From positions 37,306-101,305 of the forward strand of contig NZ_JAPWGO010000013.1 in assembly GCF_027213785.1 (NCBI RefSeq): 64,000 nucleotides of DNA. The letters are read 5' to 3'. Source of the DNA: Limimaricola sp. G21655-S1 (lineage in GTDB: Bacteria > Pseudomonadota > Alphaproteobacteria > Rhodobacterales > Rhodobacteraceae). Within the stretch, counting starts at the first letter, position 1; each line of letters begins with the position of its first letter. Made by a program: the position numbers and the translations under genes. This document shows positions 36,254-44,505 of the stretch, in pieces. Below the pieces are notes generated by a model that saw only the letters and a program-made list of their open reading frames with translations, was not told where the DNA came from and searched no databases.

Positions 36254-37957
36254 TCAGCCTGCAATCAGGCCCATCTGTTCCAGCTTCAGGATCACCTGAT
36301 GCGCGCAGTTGTCGACATCGGTGCCCTCGGTCTCTACGCGCAGTTCCGGGTTCTCGGGCACGTCATAGGGATCGGAGATGCCGGTGAACTCCTTGATCTT
36401 GCCTTCGCGCGCGAGCTTGTAGAGGCCCTTGCGATCGCGCTTCTCGCACTCCTCGATCGAGGTGGCGACATGCACCTCGATGAAGGCGCCGAAGTTCTCG
36501 ACATCCTCGCGCACGGCGCGCCGGGTCGCGGCATAGGGCGCGATCGGCGCGCAGATCGCGATGCCACCGTTCTTGGTGATCTCGGAGGCGACATAGCCGA
36601 TGCGACGGATGTTGAGGTCGCGGTGCTCCTTGGAGAAGCCGAGCTCGGAGGAGAGGTTCTTGCGCACGATGTCGCCGTCGAGCAGCGTCACCGGACGACC
36701 GCCCATCTCCATCAGCTTGACCATCAGCGCGTTGGCGATGGTCGATTTGCCGGAGCCGGAGAAACCGGTGAAGAACACGGTGAAGCCCTGCTTGGCGCGC
36801 GGCGGCTTGGTGCGGCGCAGCTCCTTGACCACCTCGGGGAAGGAGAACCACTCAGGGATCTCGAGCCCTTCGGCAAGGCGGCGGCGCAGCTCGGTGCCCG
36901 AGATGTTGAGCACGGTCGCGCCCTCGGGGACCTCGTCGATCGGGTAGTACTGCGCCTTCTCCTGCACGTAGACCATGTGCTTGAAGTCGACCATCTCGAT
37001 GCCGACCTCCTCCTGGTGCTGGCGCACCAGCTCCTGCGCGTCGTAGGGGCCGTAGAAATCCTCGCCCTCGGAGTTCTTGCCCGGGCCGGCATGGTCACGA
37101 CCGACGATGAAGTGGGTCAGGCCGTGGTTCTTGCGGATGATCGCGTGCCACAGCGCTTCGCGCGGGCCGGCCATGCGCATGGCGAGGTTCAGCAGCGACA
37201 GGTGGGTGGTCGAGGAGGGGTACTTGTCGAGCACCGCCTCGTAGCAGCGTACGCGGGTGAAGTGATCGACGTCGCCCGGCTTGGTCATCCCGACGACGGG
37301 GTGGATCAGCAGGTTGGCCTGCGCTTCCTTGGCGGCGCGGAAGGTCAGTTCCTGATGCGCGCGGTGCAGCGGGTTGCGCGTCTGGAACGCGACGATCTTG
37401 CGCCAGCCCATCTTGCGGAAATAGGCGCGCAGTTCGTTGGGCGTGTCGCGACGGGCACGGAAGTCGTAATGCACCGGCTGCTGGATGCCGGTGATCGGGC
37501 CACCGAGATAGACGGCACCGGCGTGGTTGTGCAGGTAGTTCACCGCCGGGTGGGCGAGGTCATCGGCGCCGAAGACCTTCTCGGCCTCGCGCGACTTGTT
37601 GGGCACCCACTTGTCGGTGACCGTCATGGTGGCGAGGATCACGCCCTCCTGGTCGCGCAGGGCGATGTCCTGACCCAGCTCGACGGTGTCGGCGAATTTC
37701 TCGGACACGTCGAGCGTCACCGGCATCGGCCAGAGCGCGCCGTCCTTGGTGCGCATGGTCTCGACGACGCTGTCGTAATCCTCCTCGGTGAGGAAGCCCT
37801 TCAAGGGGTTGAAGCCGCCGTTCATCAGCAGCTCGAGATCGCAGATCTGGCGCGGGGTCAGGTCGTGGGAGGCGAGGTTTCCGGCCTCGACCTTCAGCTT
37901 CTGGGCGGACTCGTATGAAACATACAGCTCGGGGATCGGGGCGAGGTTCGAGGCCAT
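36254..37957 (-). CDS. Bifunctional sulfate adenylyltransferase / adenylylsulfate kinase
   Basis: This 567-residue fusion activates sulfate to APS and then PAPS. The ATP sulfurylase part (about 1-385) has FQTRNPLHRAHQEL near 188, the ATP-binding QxRNPxHxxH motif, and VGRDHAGPG near 285. The APS kinase part (about 390-567) has Walker A GFSGSGKSTIANAL near 398, LDGDIVRKNLSSELGFS and RRIGYVASEI. The single-chain order sulfurylase-kinase is common in Rhodobacterales. The Met at 37957 was chosen at the family N-terminus; GGAG lies about 12 bases upstream. It supplies reduced sulfur for cysteine, and indirectly sulfite for sulfolipid made by sqdB. Confidence 0.95.
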   Translation of the reverse strand: MASNLAPIPELYVSYESAQKLKVEAGNLASHDLTPRQICDLELLMNGGFNPLKGFLTEEDYDSVVETMRTKDGALWPMPVTLDVSEKFADTVELGQDIALRDQEGVILATMTVTDKWVPNKSREAEKVFGADDLAHPAVNYLHNHAGAVYLGGPITGIQQPVHYDFRARRDTPNELRAYFRKMGWRKIVAFQTRNPLHRAHQELTFRAAKEAQANLLIHPVVGMTKPGDVDHFTRVRCYEAVLDKYPSSTTHLSLLNLAMRMAGPREALWHAIIRKNHGLTHFIVGRDHAGPGKNSEGEDFYGPYDAQELVRQHQEEVGIEMVDFKHMVYVQEKAQYYPIDEVPEGATVLNISGTELRRRLAEGLEIPEWFSFPEVVKELRRTKPPRAKQGFTVFFTGFSGSGKSTIANALMVKLMEMGGRPVTLLDGDIVRKNLSSELGFSKEHRDLNIRRIGYVASEITKNGGIAICAPIAPYAATRRAVREDVENFGAFIEVHVATSIEECEKRDRKGLYKLAREGKIKEFTGISDPYDVPENPELRVETEGTDVDNCAHQVILKLEQMGLIAG

Positions 37958-38039
37958 CAAAACAATATCTCCAGGGGGCCGGGGGGTCTGTGCCGCTCCT
38001 AGACCGCGCATCGGCCCCAATTCAAGGGCGCGATGACGC

Positions 38040-38054
38040 AAAACGGACCGTTTT
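38040..38054. promoter_or_regulatory. Short perfect inverted repeat between the sulfate-activation and RES genes
   Basis: AAAACGG-A-CCGTTTT is symmetrical around one base. It lies about 65 bases past the RES gene stop and 83 bases before the ATP sulfurylase start on the minus strand. It could be an operator for the latter or a weak terminator of the former. Confidence 0.35.
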
Positions 38055-38118
38055 CCGCCGATCGCAGGGCTTGGGGAACACGCGGGCGGGCCCGGGGCAG
38101 GAGAGGGGAAAATTCGGC

Positions 38119-38622
38119 CTAGAAAAGGAGCGAAGGGCCGAGCCAGAGCGATGACGGCCCGCCGCGACAAAGCCCGTGAGTCGAAAACATCACCAAATGG
38201 CCGTGTTCGGGCGATTTGCGTGAGGGGTAGAGAAAACCCGATGCGCCCAACCCCCGCAGCCGGTCCGAGGCCCGCCAGCTGCGGGCCGGGCGCCCCGCTG
38301 CCCGATCATCGGCCCAGCGCGCCACGAGATCCTCAAAATCGACGCCGAGTGCCGTCCGAACGTCCTCGTCGCGCAGATCGGCCAAATCGGTCGTGGCGAG
38401 ATCGAGGGGCCAGAGCCGCCGTGGGGCATCGCCGGGTGCGGCATAGGTGGCAAGGGCCACGGAGGCACCCTCAGGGCTCAGAGAGACATAGAGCGCCGGC
38501 TGGCCACCGCGGTGAAACCGCCCCTCCGGCGATGCGACGAGGGCGAGGGGGTCGGCCGCGTCGTCGCAAATGCGCCAGACCCGGCCCGAGAAGGGGCGGA
38601 GACGACCCGCCCCCGATTTCAC
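38119..38622 (-). CDS. RES domain protein (predicted NAD+ phosphorylase-type)
   Basis: This 167-residue protein reads as a RES domain. [17 protein letters not shown] carries the N-terminal conserved Arg. [19 protein letters not shown] carries the Tyr and Glu of the xxALYxSxSPE core (about Y45 and E51). [20 protein letters not shown] is the typical C-terminal block. RES toxins such as MbcT degrade NAD+ and normally sit beside an Xre/ParS-type antitoxin, but none is adjacent. The start is a GTG overlapping the trxB stop (GTGA) with GGAAGG upstream, so it is translationally coupled to thioredoxin reductase. Whether it is active and how it is neutralised cannot be told. Confidence 0.75.
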   Translation of the reverse strand: MKSGAGRLRPFSGRVWRICDDAADPLALVASPEGRFHRGGQPALYVSLSPEGASVALATYAAPGDAPRRLWPLDLATTDLADLRDEDVRTALGVDFEDLVARWADDRAAGRPARSWRASDRLRGLGASGFLYPSRKSPEHGHLVMFSTHGLCRGGPSSLWLGPSLLF

Positions 38623-39641
38623 TTCACGCCTTCCGTCTCGGGGGCACCGTAGCCCATGGGAAGTGTTTCGTCCTTCTCGTGGCCCGCCACCTCGGCGGTG
38701 CCGCCATGCTCGGCGAGAAACCGTTCCGCATCGAGCGCGGCCATGCAGCCCATGCCGGCGCTGGTCACCGCTTGGCGGTAGACGTGATCGGTCAGATCGC
38801 CAGCGGCGAAGACGCCCGGGATCGAGGTGCGGGTCGTGCCCGGCTCGACCTTCACGTAGCCGCCGTGATGGGTCTCGAGCTGATCCTTGACCAGCTCCGA
38901 GGCCGGGGCATGGCCGATCGCGATGAACACGCCCTTGGCCGGGATCTCGGTGATCTCGCCGGTCTTGACGTGTTTCGCGCGCACGCCGGTCACGCCCTTG
39001 GGGCTGTCGTCGCCCACGACTTCCTCGATTTCGTGGAACCAGAGGGTTTCGACCTTGGGATGCTCGAACAGGCGCTTTTGCAGAACCATCTCGGCGCGCA
39101 GCTCGTCGCGGCGATGGATCAGGGTCACCTTGGAGGCGAAGTTCGTGAGGAACAGCGCCTCTTCGACGGCGGTGTTGCCGCCACCGACCACCACGATCTC
39201 CTGACCGCGATAGAAGAAGCCGTCGCAGGTCGCGCAGGCCGAGACGCCGAAGCCCTTGTAGGCCTCTTCGGAAGGCAGGCCGAGCCACTTCGCCCGCGCC
39301 CCGGTGGCGAGGATCACCGCCTCGGCGACATATTCGGTGCCGCTGTCGCCCTTGGCGACGAAGGGCCGCTTCGACAGGTCGAGATCCGTGATGATGTCGG
39401 TGATCACCTCGGCCCCCATCTCGCGCGCATGGCCTTCCATGCGCACCATCAGGTCGGGGCCCTGCACGGAATTGTCGCCGGGCCAGTTCTCGACATCGGT
39501 GGTGGTGGTCAGCTGGCCGCCCGGCTCAAGGCCCTGCACGAGGATCGGCTGGAGCATGGCACGGCTGGCATAGACGGCCGCGGTATAGCCCGCCGGTCCC
39601 GAACCGATGATGAGAACCCTGGTGTCGCGGCGCGTGGTCAT
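38619..39641 (-). CDS. trxB: Thioredoxin-disulfide reductase
   Basis: This 340-residue flavoenzyme reduces thioredoxin with [24 protein letters not shown] near residue 9 binds FAD. The redox-active cysteines are in [13 protein letters not shown] near 134-146, and [16 protein letters not shown] near 152 with HRRDELRA binds [23 protein letters not shown] near 285 is the C-terminal FAD motif. The start at 39641 follows CAAGGGGA; the preceding frame is not conserved. The RES gene overlaps its stop. It is divergent from lrp over 196 bases that contain repeated CGCAACA half-sites. Confidence 0.96.
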   Translation of the reverse strand: MTTRRDTRVLIIGSGPAGYTAAVYASRAMLQPILVQGLEPGGQLTTTTDVENWPGDNSVQGPDLMVRMEGHAREMGAEVITDIITDLDLSKRPFVAKGDSGTEYVAEAVILATGARAKWLGLPSEEAYKGFGVSACATCDGFFYRGQEIVVVGGGNTAVEEALFLTNFASKVTLIHRRDELRAEMVLQKRLFEHPKVETLWFHEIEEVVGDDSPKGVTGVRAKHVKTGEITEIPAKGVFIAIGHAPASELVKDQLETHHGGYVKVEPGTTRTSIPGVFAAGDLTDHVYRQAVTSAGMGCMAALDAERFLAEHGGTAEVAGHEKDETLPMGYGAPETEGVK

Positions 39642-39745
39642 GGGACGTCCCCTTGCAAGCCTGAAGTCGGCTGCATATAGCCACTGTCCCTGCCGGTGCA
39701 AACCCCGCCCTAGGAGGGCGCGGCCTCGCTGCGGCAGCCACGTCA

Positions 39746-39822
39746 CGCAACAGGTCACGATGTTGCGCGGGCCTGCAATATTCTTGCGCTAGCAACCGCT
39801 CTGCCCTAGGTCAGACGCAACA
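39746..39822. promoter_or_regulatory. Repeated CGCAACA half-sites between trxB and lrp
   Basis: CGCAACA (39746-39752) and TGTTGCG (39761-39767) form an inverted repeat with an 8-base spacer. A third CGCAACA is at 39816-39822, next to the lrp ribosome binding site. TTGC-GCTA-GCAA lies between them near 39784. Arrays of half-sites are usual for Lrp-type autoregulation; the role here is inferred. Confidence 0.5.
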
Positions 39823-39837
39823 TTCACGGAGATGAAG

Positions 39838-40338
39838 ATGCCCGGGGCGAAACTCGACGAGATCGACAGGATGATCCTGGCCGAGCTGCAGGCCGATGGC
39901 CGGATGACCAATGTGGAGCTGGCGCGCCGCGTCGGCATCTCGGCACCGCCCTGCCTGCGCCGGGTGCGGACGCTCGAAGAGCAGGGCTACATCCGGGGCT
40001 ATCACGCCGATGTCGACCCGCGCGAGCTGGGCTTCGACGTATCGGTCTTCGCCATGGTGCGGCTGGTGAGCCAATCCGAGGCCGAGCTGTCGGCCTTCGA
40101 GGCGCGCTGCAACGACTGGCCGCTCGTGCGCGAGTGCCACATGCTCAATGGTGAGGTGGATTTCGTGCTGAAATGCGTGGCCCCCGATCTGCGCAGCTTC
40201 CAGTCCTTCCTGACCGGCGAGCTGACGGCCGCGCCCAACGTCGCCTCGGTCAAGACCTCGCTGGTGATCCGCAACGCCAAGGCCGAGCCGGGCGTCCCCT
40301 TCGACGTGCTGGAGAGCCGGCTCGCCCGCAAGGCCTGA
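39838..40338 (+). CDS. lrp: Lrp/AsnC-family transcriptional regulator
   Basis: This 166-residue protein has LDEIDRMILAELQADGRMTN and VGISAPPCLRRVRTLEEQGY as its winged helix-turn-helix. The RAM domain has CHMLNGEVDFVLKCVAPDLR and a C-terminal SVKTSLVIRNAK strand. This is the form usually called Lrp in Rhodobacterales, lying beside trxB. The start at 39838 was preferred to the ATG at 39832 because GGAG ends just before 39832, leaving the proper gap only for the second. CGCAACA half-sites upstream suggest autoregulation. Confidence 0.88.
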   Translation: MPGAKLDEIDRMILAELQADGRMTNVELARRVGISAPPCLRRVRTLEEQGYIRGYHADVDPRELGFDVSVFAMVRLVSQSEAELSAFEARCNDWPLVRECHMLNGEVDFVLKCVAPDLRSFQSFLTGELTAAPNVASVKTSLVIRNAKAEPGVPFDVLESRLARKA

Positions 40339-40371
40339 CCTCCGGAAACGGCCCGACCTCTGGGATTGAGT

Positions 40372-41148
40372 TCAAGCCACGAGGTCGAGTTCGGCCAGCC
40401 GAAGCCGCGGCAGGGCGGGCGGGCCGAAATCCTCGATCCGATCCAGATGCGGAAAGCAGGAGAGGAACAGGCCGCGCTGCTCAGGTTCGAGATGCGCGAG
40501 GCGCGCCGGACCGGGGTGATAGCTCTCGATCTCGACGCCGTTGGCGAGAATCCTCTCGTGGCGCTCAAAGCCCAGATGGAACACCCGCACGGCCGAAGGC
40601 GGGGTCAGTTCGACCACGCCCATGCCGTCGATCAGGTCGCGGGCCGGGATCGCGGCGGCGCGTCGGCCGGTCAGGCGTTCGATCGCCGCGCCCTGGCGCA
40701 CCAGATGCGCCATCGGACCCAGTACGAGATCATGCATCGGCCGGGCGATGCCCAGCGCATCGGCCGAGATCCGGGTCAAGCGGCCCATCTCCGGCGGTTG
40801 TCCGGGAACATTGGCGACCAGCGTCGTGGCGCCGCGCCACAGCAGCGTGCGAAAGCCGCGATCGACGGTCTTGACCCGATCGCCCGGCAGAAGATCCTCC
40901 ACCGCGACGAGGCCGCGCTCGGTCGGGACCTGCGCGCCATGGGCAAAGGCGGCCACCGCCTCCTCGAAAATCGGCGTGGCGGGTACCACGCGGCTCGTCT
41001 CGGCGATGTCGCCGGGATGGTGCGGGCAAAGGGTGAGGATTTCGATCCGGCGCATCAGCGGCGCATGCGTCACAGGCGCGCGCGGGGCAGCGCGATCGAT
41101 GGTTCCGGCACGGGTCGGAGCAGAGGGAGAGAGCAGGGGCAATGCCAT
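40372..41148 (-). CDS. Hint (Hedgehog/intein-type) domain protein
   Basis: This 258-residue protein has a low-complexity Ala/Pro-rich N-terminus followed from about residue 68 by the Hint_2 pattern common in Rhodobacteraceae: AFAHGAQVPTERGLVAVEDL, PGDRVKTVDRGFRTLLWRG, MHDLVLGPMAHLV and a final HPGPARLAHL. At the position of the splicing nucleophile (Cys in CFxxGT-type members) it has Ala, so self-cleavage is doubtful. No secretion signal is evident. Function is unknown; relatives often occur in secreted calcium-binding proteins. Confidence 0.75.
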   Translation of the reverse strand: MALPLLSPSAPTRAGTIDRAAPRAPVTHAPLMRRIEILTLCPHHPGDIAETSRVVPATPIFEEAVAAFAHGAQVPTERGLVAVEDLLPGDRVKTVDRGFRTLLWRGATTLVANVPGQPPEMGRLTRISADALGIARPMHDLVLGPMAHLVRQGAAIERLTGRRAAAIPARDLIDGMGVVELTPPSAVRVFHLGFERHERILANGVEIESYHPGPARLAHLEPEQRGLFLSCFPHLDRIEDFGPPALPRLRLAELDLVA

Positions 41149-41174
41149 GCGAACGCCTTTCGGTCATCGCATCG

Positions 41175-41196
41175 GTTGTCGGCCCCCACCGACAAC
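41175..41196. promoter_or_regulatory. Inverted repeat upstream of the Hint gene
   Basis: GTTGTCGG (41175-41182) and CCGACAAC (41189-41196) are perfect 8-base arms around CCCCCA, 26 bases before the Hint gene start. It may be an operator or a 5' hairpin. Confidence 0.4.
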
Positions 41197-41309
41197 ACCC
41201 GAAGCTGTTTGGGTCACCGCGACACTGGGCGGCCGCGGCTGGATTGTCAAAGCAAGCCTGTGAAACGAATTGTTTCGGGGGCTGGCGGGTGCGAGGTGCC
41301 GACGCTCCT

Positions 41310-42077
41310 TCAGAGACGGATCGCGGCGATCAACCGGCCGTAATCGGCTTCGCGGGCATGGGTGGCGCGGCGATAGCTGAAAAAGCGGGTCGGGTCGGAA
41401 TAGGTGCAGTGCCGGGTCCATTCGGCCGAAGCGATTCCGGCAGCGCGCAGCCGTCGCAACCCGAAGCCCGGCAGATCGAAGAGCAGCCGGTCGCCTTCAC
41501 CTTGGGCGAAATGTCGCTCTGCCTGCGGATCTTCGGCGAGAAACGCGTCGAGCAGTTCGGGGCCGACCTCGTAGCAGCGCTGGCTGATCGAGGGGCCGAT
41601 CACCGCGCGGATGCCTTCGCGCCGTGCGCCGAGCGCGACCATCGCCTCCACGGTGGCCTCCAGCACGCCGGCCAGCGCGCCCTTCCAGCCGGCATGGGCG
41701 GCACCGATCACCCCGGTCTCGGGGTCGGCGAACAGTACCGGCTGGCAATCGGCGGTGAGGATGGTCAGGGCCAGCCCGGGCGTCGCCGTGACCAGCGCAT
41801 CGGCGCGGGCAGGGGCTGCGGGCGGCGTGTCGATGGTCACCACATCGGCCGAATGCACCTGGTGCACGCCGATCAGCGCCTCGCGCGGGACCCCCATCGC
41901 CTGGGCGACCCTGCCGCGGTTGATGAGCACCGCCTCATGCTGGTCGGAACTGCCGGGGCCGCAATTGAGCCCGGCGAAGACTCCCGACGAGGCCCCGCCG
42001 GCGCGTCCGAAGAAGCCATGGCGCAACGGTGCCAGACTGTCGGAGGTGATGATGTCGAGCGGCGTTGCGGCGTTCAC
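41310..42077 (-). CDS. pgeF: Multicopper-oxidase-like/purine nucleoside phosphorylase family protein (YfiH, PgeF)
   Basis: This 255-residue protein belongs to the DUF152/YfiH family. GFFGRAGGASSGVFAGLNCG at the start, HQVHSADV near 72, LTADCQPVLFAD near 107 and GAAHAGWKGALAGVLE near 125 supply the zinc-binding His-Cys-His set. Members act as purine nucleoside phosphorylase/adenosine deaminase or edit peptidoglycan precursors; which applies here is unknown. It is third in the lgt-midA-pgeF operon, with an ATGA overlap to the methyltransferase. Confidence 0.88.
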   Translation of the reverse strand: MNAATPLDIITSDSLAPLRHGFFGRAGGASSGVFAGLNCGPGSSDQHEAVLINRGRVAQAMGVPREALIGVHQVHSADVVTIDTPPAAPARADALVTATPGLALTILTADCQPVLFADPETGVIGAAHAGWKGALAGVLEATVEAMVALGARREGIRAVIGPSISQRCYEVGPELLDAFLAEDPQAERHFAQGEGDRLLFDLPGFGLRRLRAAGIASAEWTRHCTYSDPTRFFSYRRATHAREADYGRLIAAIRL

Positions 42078-43135
42078 GTCTCAATTCCGGGTGGCGGCGG
42101 GGCATTGCACGGATGAAGTGCGGCTACCTTGAACAGGTCGCCCATTTCTTCGGGGTGGGTCAAGCGGCGATGCGCGGCGACATGGGCGTCGAGAGCCGTC
42201 CCTTCGAGCTTTGCCGCCAGCGCTTGCGCCCGTGCCGTGATGCCAAGCCGTTCGAGAAACACGCCTTGCGGTACCGGCCCGGCGCAGGCGGCGGGGGCGG
42301 CGGCACGGCCCAGCGCCTCGAAATCCACATGCGCGGTGAGGTCGGCTTCGCCGGGCGCTGCCAGCGGATCGACCTTCTCGTGACCGCGCACCGCCTGGAA
42401 GCTGTCGCCGGTGCGGCCCCGGCCGCCGTAATCGACGATCAGCGCCGCGCCGCCACGGCGCGCGATGCGACCACCGATTTCGCCGGTCAGCGCGGGCAAG
42501 GCGGGCGACTGCTCCACCATGTCGCCGTCACGCGTATCCGCAAGGCGGTGTTCCAGCTCTGCCAGCGGCGCGGGCGCGGTCAGGCCGAAGACGAGCTCGT
42601 CGCCGTCACGCCCCACGACGCGTTCGCGCCAGCCCGCGCCGTCGCGGACGAACTGCCGGATCGGCAGCGCGTCGAAGAACTCGTTGGCGACGAGATAGAG
42701 CGGCAGGTCGTCGGGGATCTGGTCGATCCGGTCATGCCACGTGGCCTGTGGCAGGGCACGCGCCTGCACGGTCCGCAGCGCCGGGGAGGCCTCCACGAGG
42801 TGCAGTCGCGCGGCGGCGTGGAAGCCCGGCACGCGGGCAGTCGCACGCAGCATGTCGGCCATCAGCGTGCCGCGCCCCGGCCCCGGTTCGGCCAGCACGA
42901 AGGCCTCCGGCGCACCTTGGTCCAGCCAGGCCTGCGCAAGGCACAATCCGAGGAGTTCGCCGAACATCTGGCTGATCTCGGGTGCAGTGGTGAAGTCGCC
43001 TCCCGCACCCAGCGGATCGCGCGTCGTGTAGTAGCCATGGGCAGGGTGCAGCAGGCATTCGGTCATGTATTCGGCGATGCTGATCGGCCCGGTGGCGGTG
43101 ATGCGCCGCAGCAGGATCTCGCGCAGCGCCGTCAC
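42074..43135 (-). CDS. SAM-dependent methyltransferase, NDUFAF7/MidA family
   Basis: This 353-residue protein matches the COG1565 family. It begins [20 protein letters not shown], a family signature, followed by [20 protein letters not shown]. The SAM-binding region [16 protein letters not shown] lies near 82, and [14 protein letters not shown] near 143. The mitochondrial homologue methylates an arginine of a complex I subunit; the bacterial target is unknown. The start is a GTG overlapping the lgt stop by 4 bases (GTGA). The next gene overlaps by ATGA, so it is the middle gene of a three-gene operon. Confidence 0.88.
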   Translation of the reverse strand: MTALREILLRRITATGPISIAEYMTECLLHPAHGYYTTRDPLGAGGDFTTAPEISQMFGELLGLCLAQAWLDQGAPEAFVLAEPGPGRGTLMADMLRATARVPGFHAAARLHLVEASPALRTVQARALPQATWHDRIDQIPDDLPLYLVANEFFDALPIRQFVRDGAGWRERVVGRDGDELVFGLTAPAPLAELEHRLADTRDGDMVEQSPALPALTGEIGGRIARRGGAALIVDYGGRGRTGDSFQAVRGHEKVDPLAAPGEADLTAHVDFEALGRAAAPAACAGPVPQGVFLERLGITARAQALAAKLEGTALDAHVAAHRRLTHPEEMGDLFKVAALHPCNAPPPPGIET

Positions 43136-44022
43136 GCCGGGACCATTCGGCGGCGCGCGGCGGCGATCACGGCGATCCCGGCGATGATCATCGGCAGCGA
43201 CAGGATCTGTCCCATGGTCAGGCCCCAGCCATCCACGTGCAGCGCGAGACCCAGCGGGTTGCCGGGGCTTACGAATTGCGGATCGGGTTGGCGTACGAAC
43301 TCCACCAGAAAGCGGCCGATGCCGTAGATCAGGAAGAAGGTCCCCGAGAGCAGCCAGGGCCGCTTCAGCGCGCCCCAGCGGAACGCCATGAGGGTGAACA
43401 GCACCAGCAGGAACAGCCCCTCGATCCCCGCCTCGTAGAGCTGCGAGGGGTGGCGGGCGCAGAGCCCTTCGACACCGGGGCAGTCCTGCGCGGCGGCACC
43501 GGGGAAGATCACGCCCCATGGCAGATCGGTCGGGCGGCCCCAGAGCTCGGCATTGATGAAGTTGGCGAGGCGGCCCAGCAGGATCGCGGGCGGAGTGGCC
43601 AGCGCGATGGTGTCGGCGACGCCGCCCAGCGGCAGGCGGTGGCGCCGCGCGAAGATCAGGATCGCGAGGATCACGCCGATAAAGCCGCCATGGAACGACA
43701 TGCCGCCCTGCCACAGGAAGGGGATCTCCCACGGATGGGACAGGTAATAGCCCGGCTGGTAGATCAGCGCGTAGCCCAGTCGGCCGCCGCCGATGATGCC
43801 GAGGATGATCCAGCTCAACAGGTTCTCGAGCTCGGGCGGCGTCATGGCCGGGCGGTCGCCGGGCCACAGGCCGGGGCGCTTGAGCGCCGCGACCGAGAGC
43901 CGCCAGCCCGCGATGATGCCGACGATATAGGCCAGCGCGTACCAGCGCAGCGCGAAGTCGAACCCGCCGAGCGAGATCGAGAAGATCTCGGGCGAGATCT
44001 CGGGGAAGGGGATGCCATTCAT
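43132..44022 (-). CDS. lgt: Prolipoprotein diacylglyceryl transferase
   Basis: This 296-residue inner-membrane protein attaches diacylglycerol to the lipobox Cys of prolipoproteins. It has about seven hydrophobic segments. [17 protein letters not shown] appears near 24, [14 protein letters not shown] near 104 with the essential His, and the Lgt signature [17 protein letters not shown] near 150 before [12 protein letters not shown] near 191. It is the first gene of the lgt-midA-pgeF operon. The lipoprotein gene at 49508 and the N-acyltransferase gene lnt at 52466 in this window belong to the same pathway. Confidence 0.96.
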   Translation of the reverse strand: MNGIPFPEISPEIFSISLGGFDFALRWYALAYIVGIIAGWRLSVAALKRPGLWPGDRPAMTPPELENLLSWIILGIIGGGRLGYALIYQPGYYLSHPWEIPFLWQGGMSFHGGFIGVILAILIFARRHRLPLGGVADTIALATPPAILLGRLANFINAELWGRPTDLPWGVIFPGAAAQDCPGVEGLCARHPSQLYEAGIEGLFLLVLFTLMAFRWGALKRPWLLSGTFFLIYGIGRFLVEFVRQPDPQFVSPGNPLGLALHVDGWGLTMGQILSLPMIIAGIAVIAAARRRMVPA

Positions 44023-44196
44023 GGCGCGATACCTGCGGCGGCGTGCCGGGACTTGTCAATCCGCCCTCCCGCGCGGGAGGGCGGGGTCTCGCCATGTCGT
44101 GACCGGCTCGGCTGGCGTCGTCGTGGAGGCCGCCGCCTTGTCGCCGCCCTCTGCGCCGCCCATATAGGGACCAGCCCGAAACAGCGGAGACCCGCC

Positions 44197-44445
44197 ATGC
44201 AATCGAGAAACAAGATCTTCGACGATCTGTCGCAGCTGATGACCAACGCGATGGGCGTGGCGCAGGGTGCGAAGGACGAGGCCAACAACGCCATGAAGTC
44301 GATGCTCGACCGCTGGCTGGCCGACCGCGACCTCGTGACCCGCGAGGAGTTCGACGCGGTGCGCGCGATGGCGCAGAAGGCGCGCGAGGAAAACGAGGCG
44401 CTCAAGGCCCGGATCGCGGCGCTGGAGACCAAGACCTCGAACTGA
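44197..44445 (+). CDS. ubiK: UbiK family accessory factor (membrane fusogenic BMFP domain)
   Basis: This 82-residue protein has an N-terminal amphipathic helix (KIFDDLSQLMTNAMGVAQGA) and a C-terminal coiled coil (FDAVRAMAQKAREENEALKA, then RIAALE). This is the BMFP/YqiC layout of UbiK, which assists ubiquinone synthesis enzymes. CGGAGA precedes the ATG. It is divergent from lgt and is followed by a strong bidirectional hairpin. Confidence 0.82.
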   Translation: MQSRNKIFDDLSQLMTNAMGVAQGAKDEANNAMKSMLDRWLADRDLVTREEFDAVRAMAQKAREENEALKARIAALETKTSN

Positions 44446-44471
44446 CCGCTCAGCCGGTCTTCGAGATGTGA

Positions 44472-44499
44472 AAGGGGCGGCCCGCCGGGGCCGCCCCTT
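44472..44499. terminator. Bidirectional terminator between ubiK and the M42 peptidase
   Basis: AAGGGGCGGCCC and GGGCCGCCCCTT form a perfect 12-bp stem with a GCCG loop. It lies 26 bases after the ubiK stop and 6 bases from the convergent peptidase stop, so it can serve both genes. T runs are short on each side. Confidence 0.72.
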
Positions 44500-44505
44500 C
44501 GCCTG

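Noticed and set aside
38623..39288. N-terminal extension of the RES frame across trxB
   Set aside because: The sequence is out-of-frame trxB with Arg-rich character. The GTG in the trxB stop overlap gives the proper RES length.
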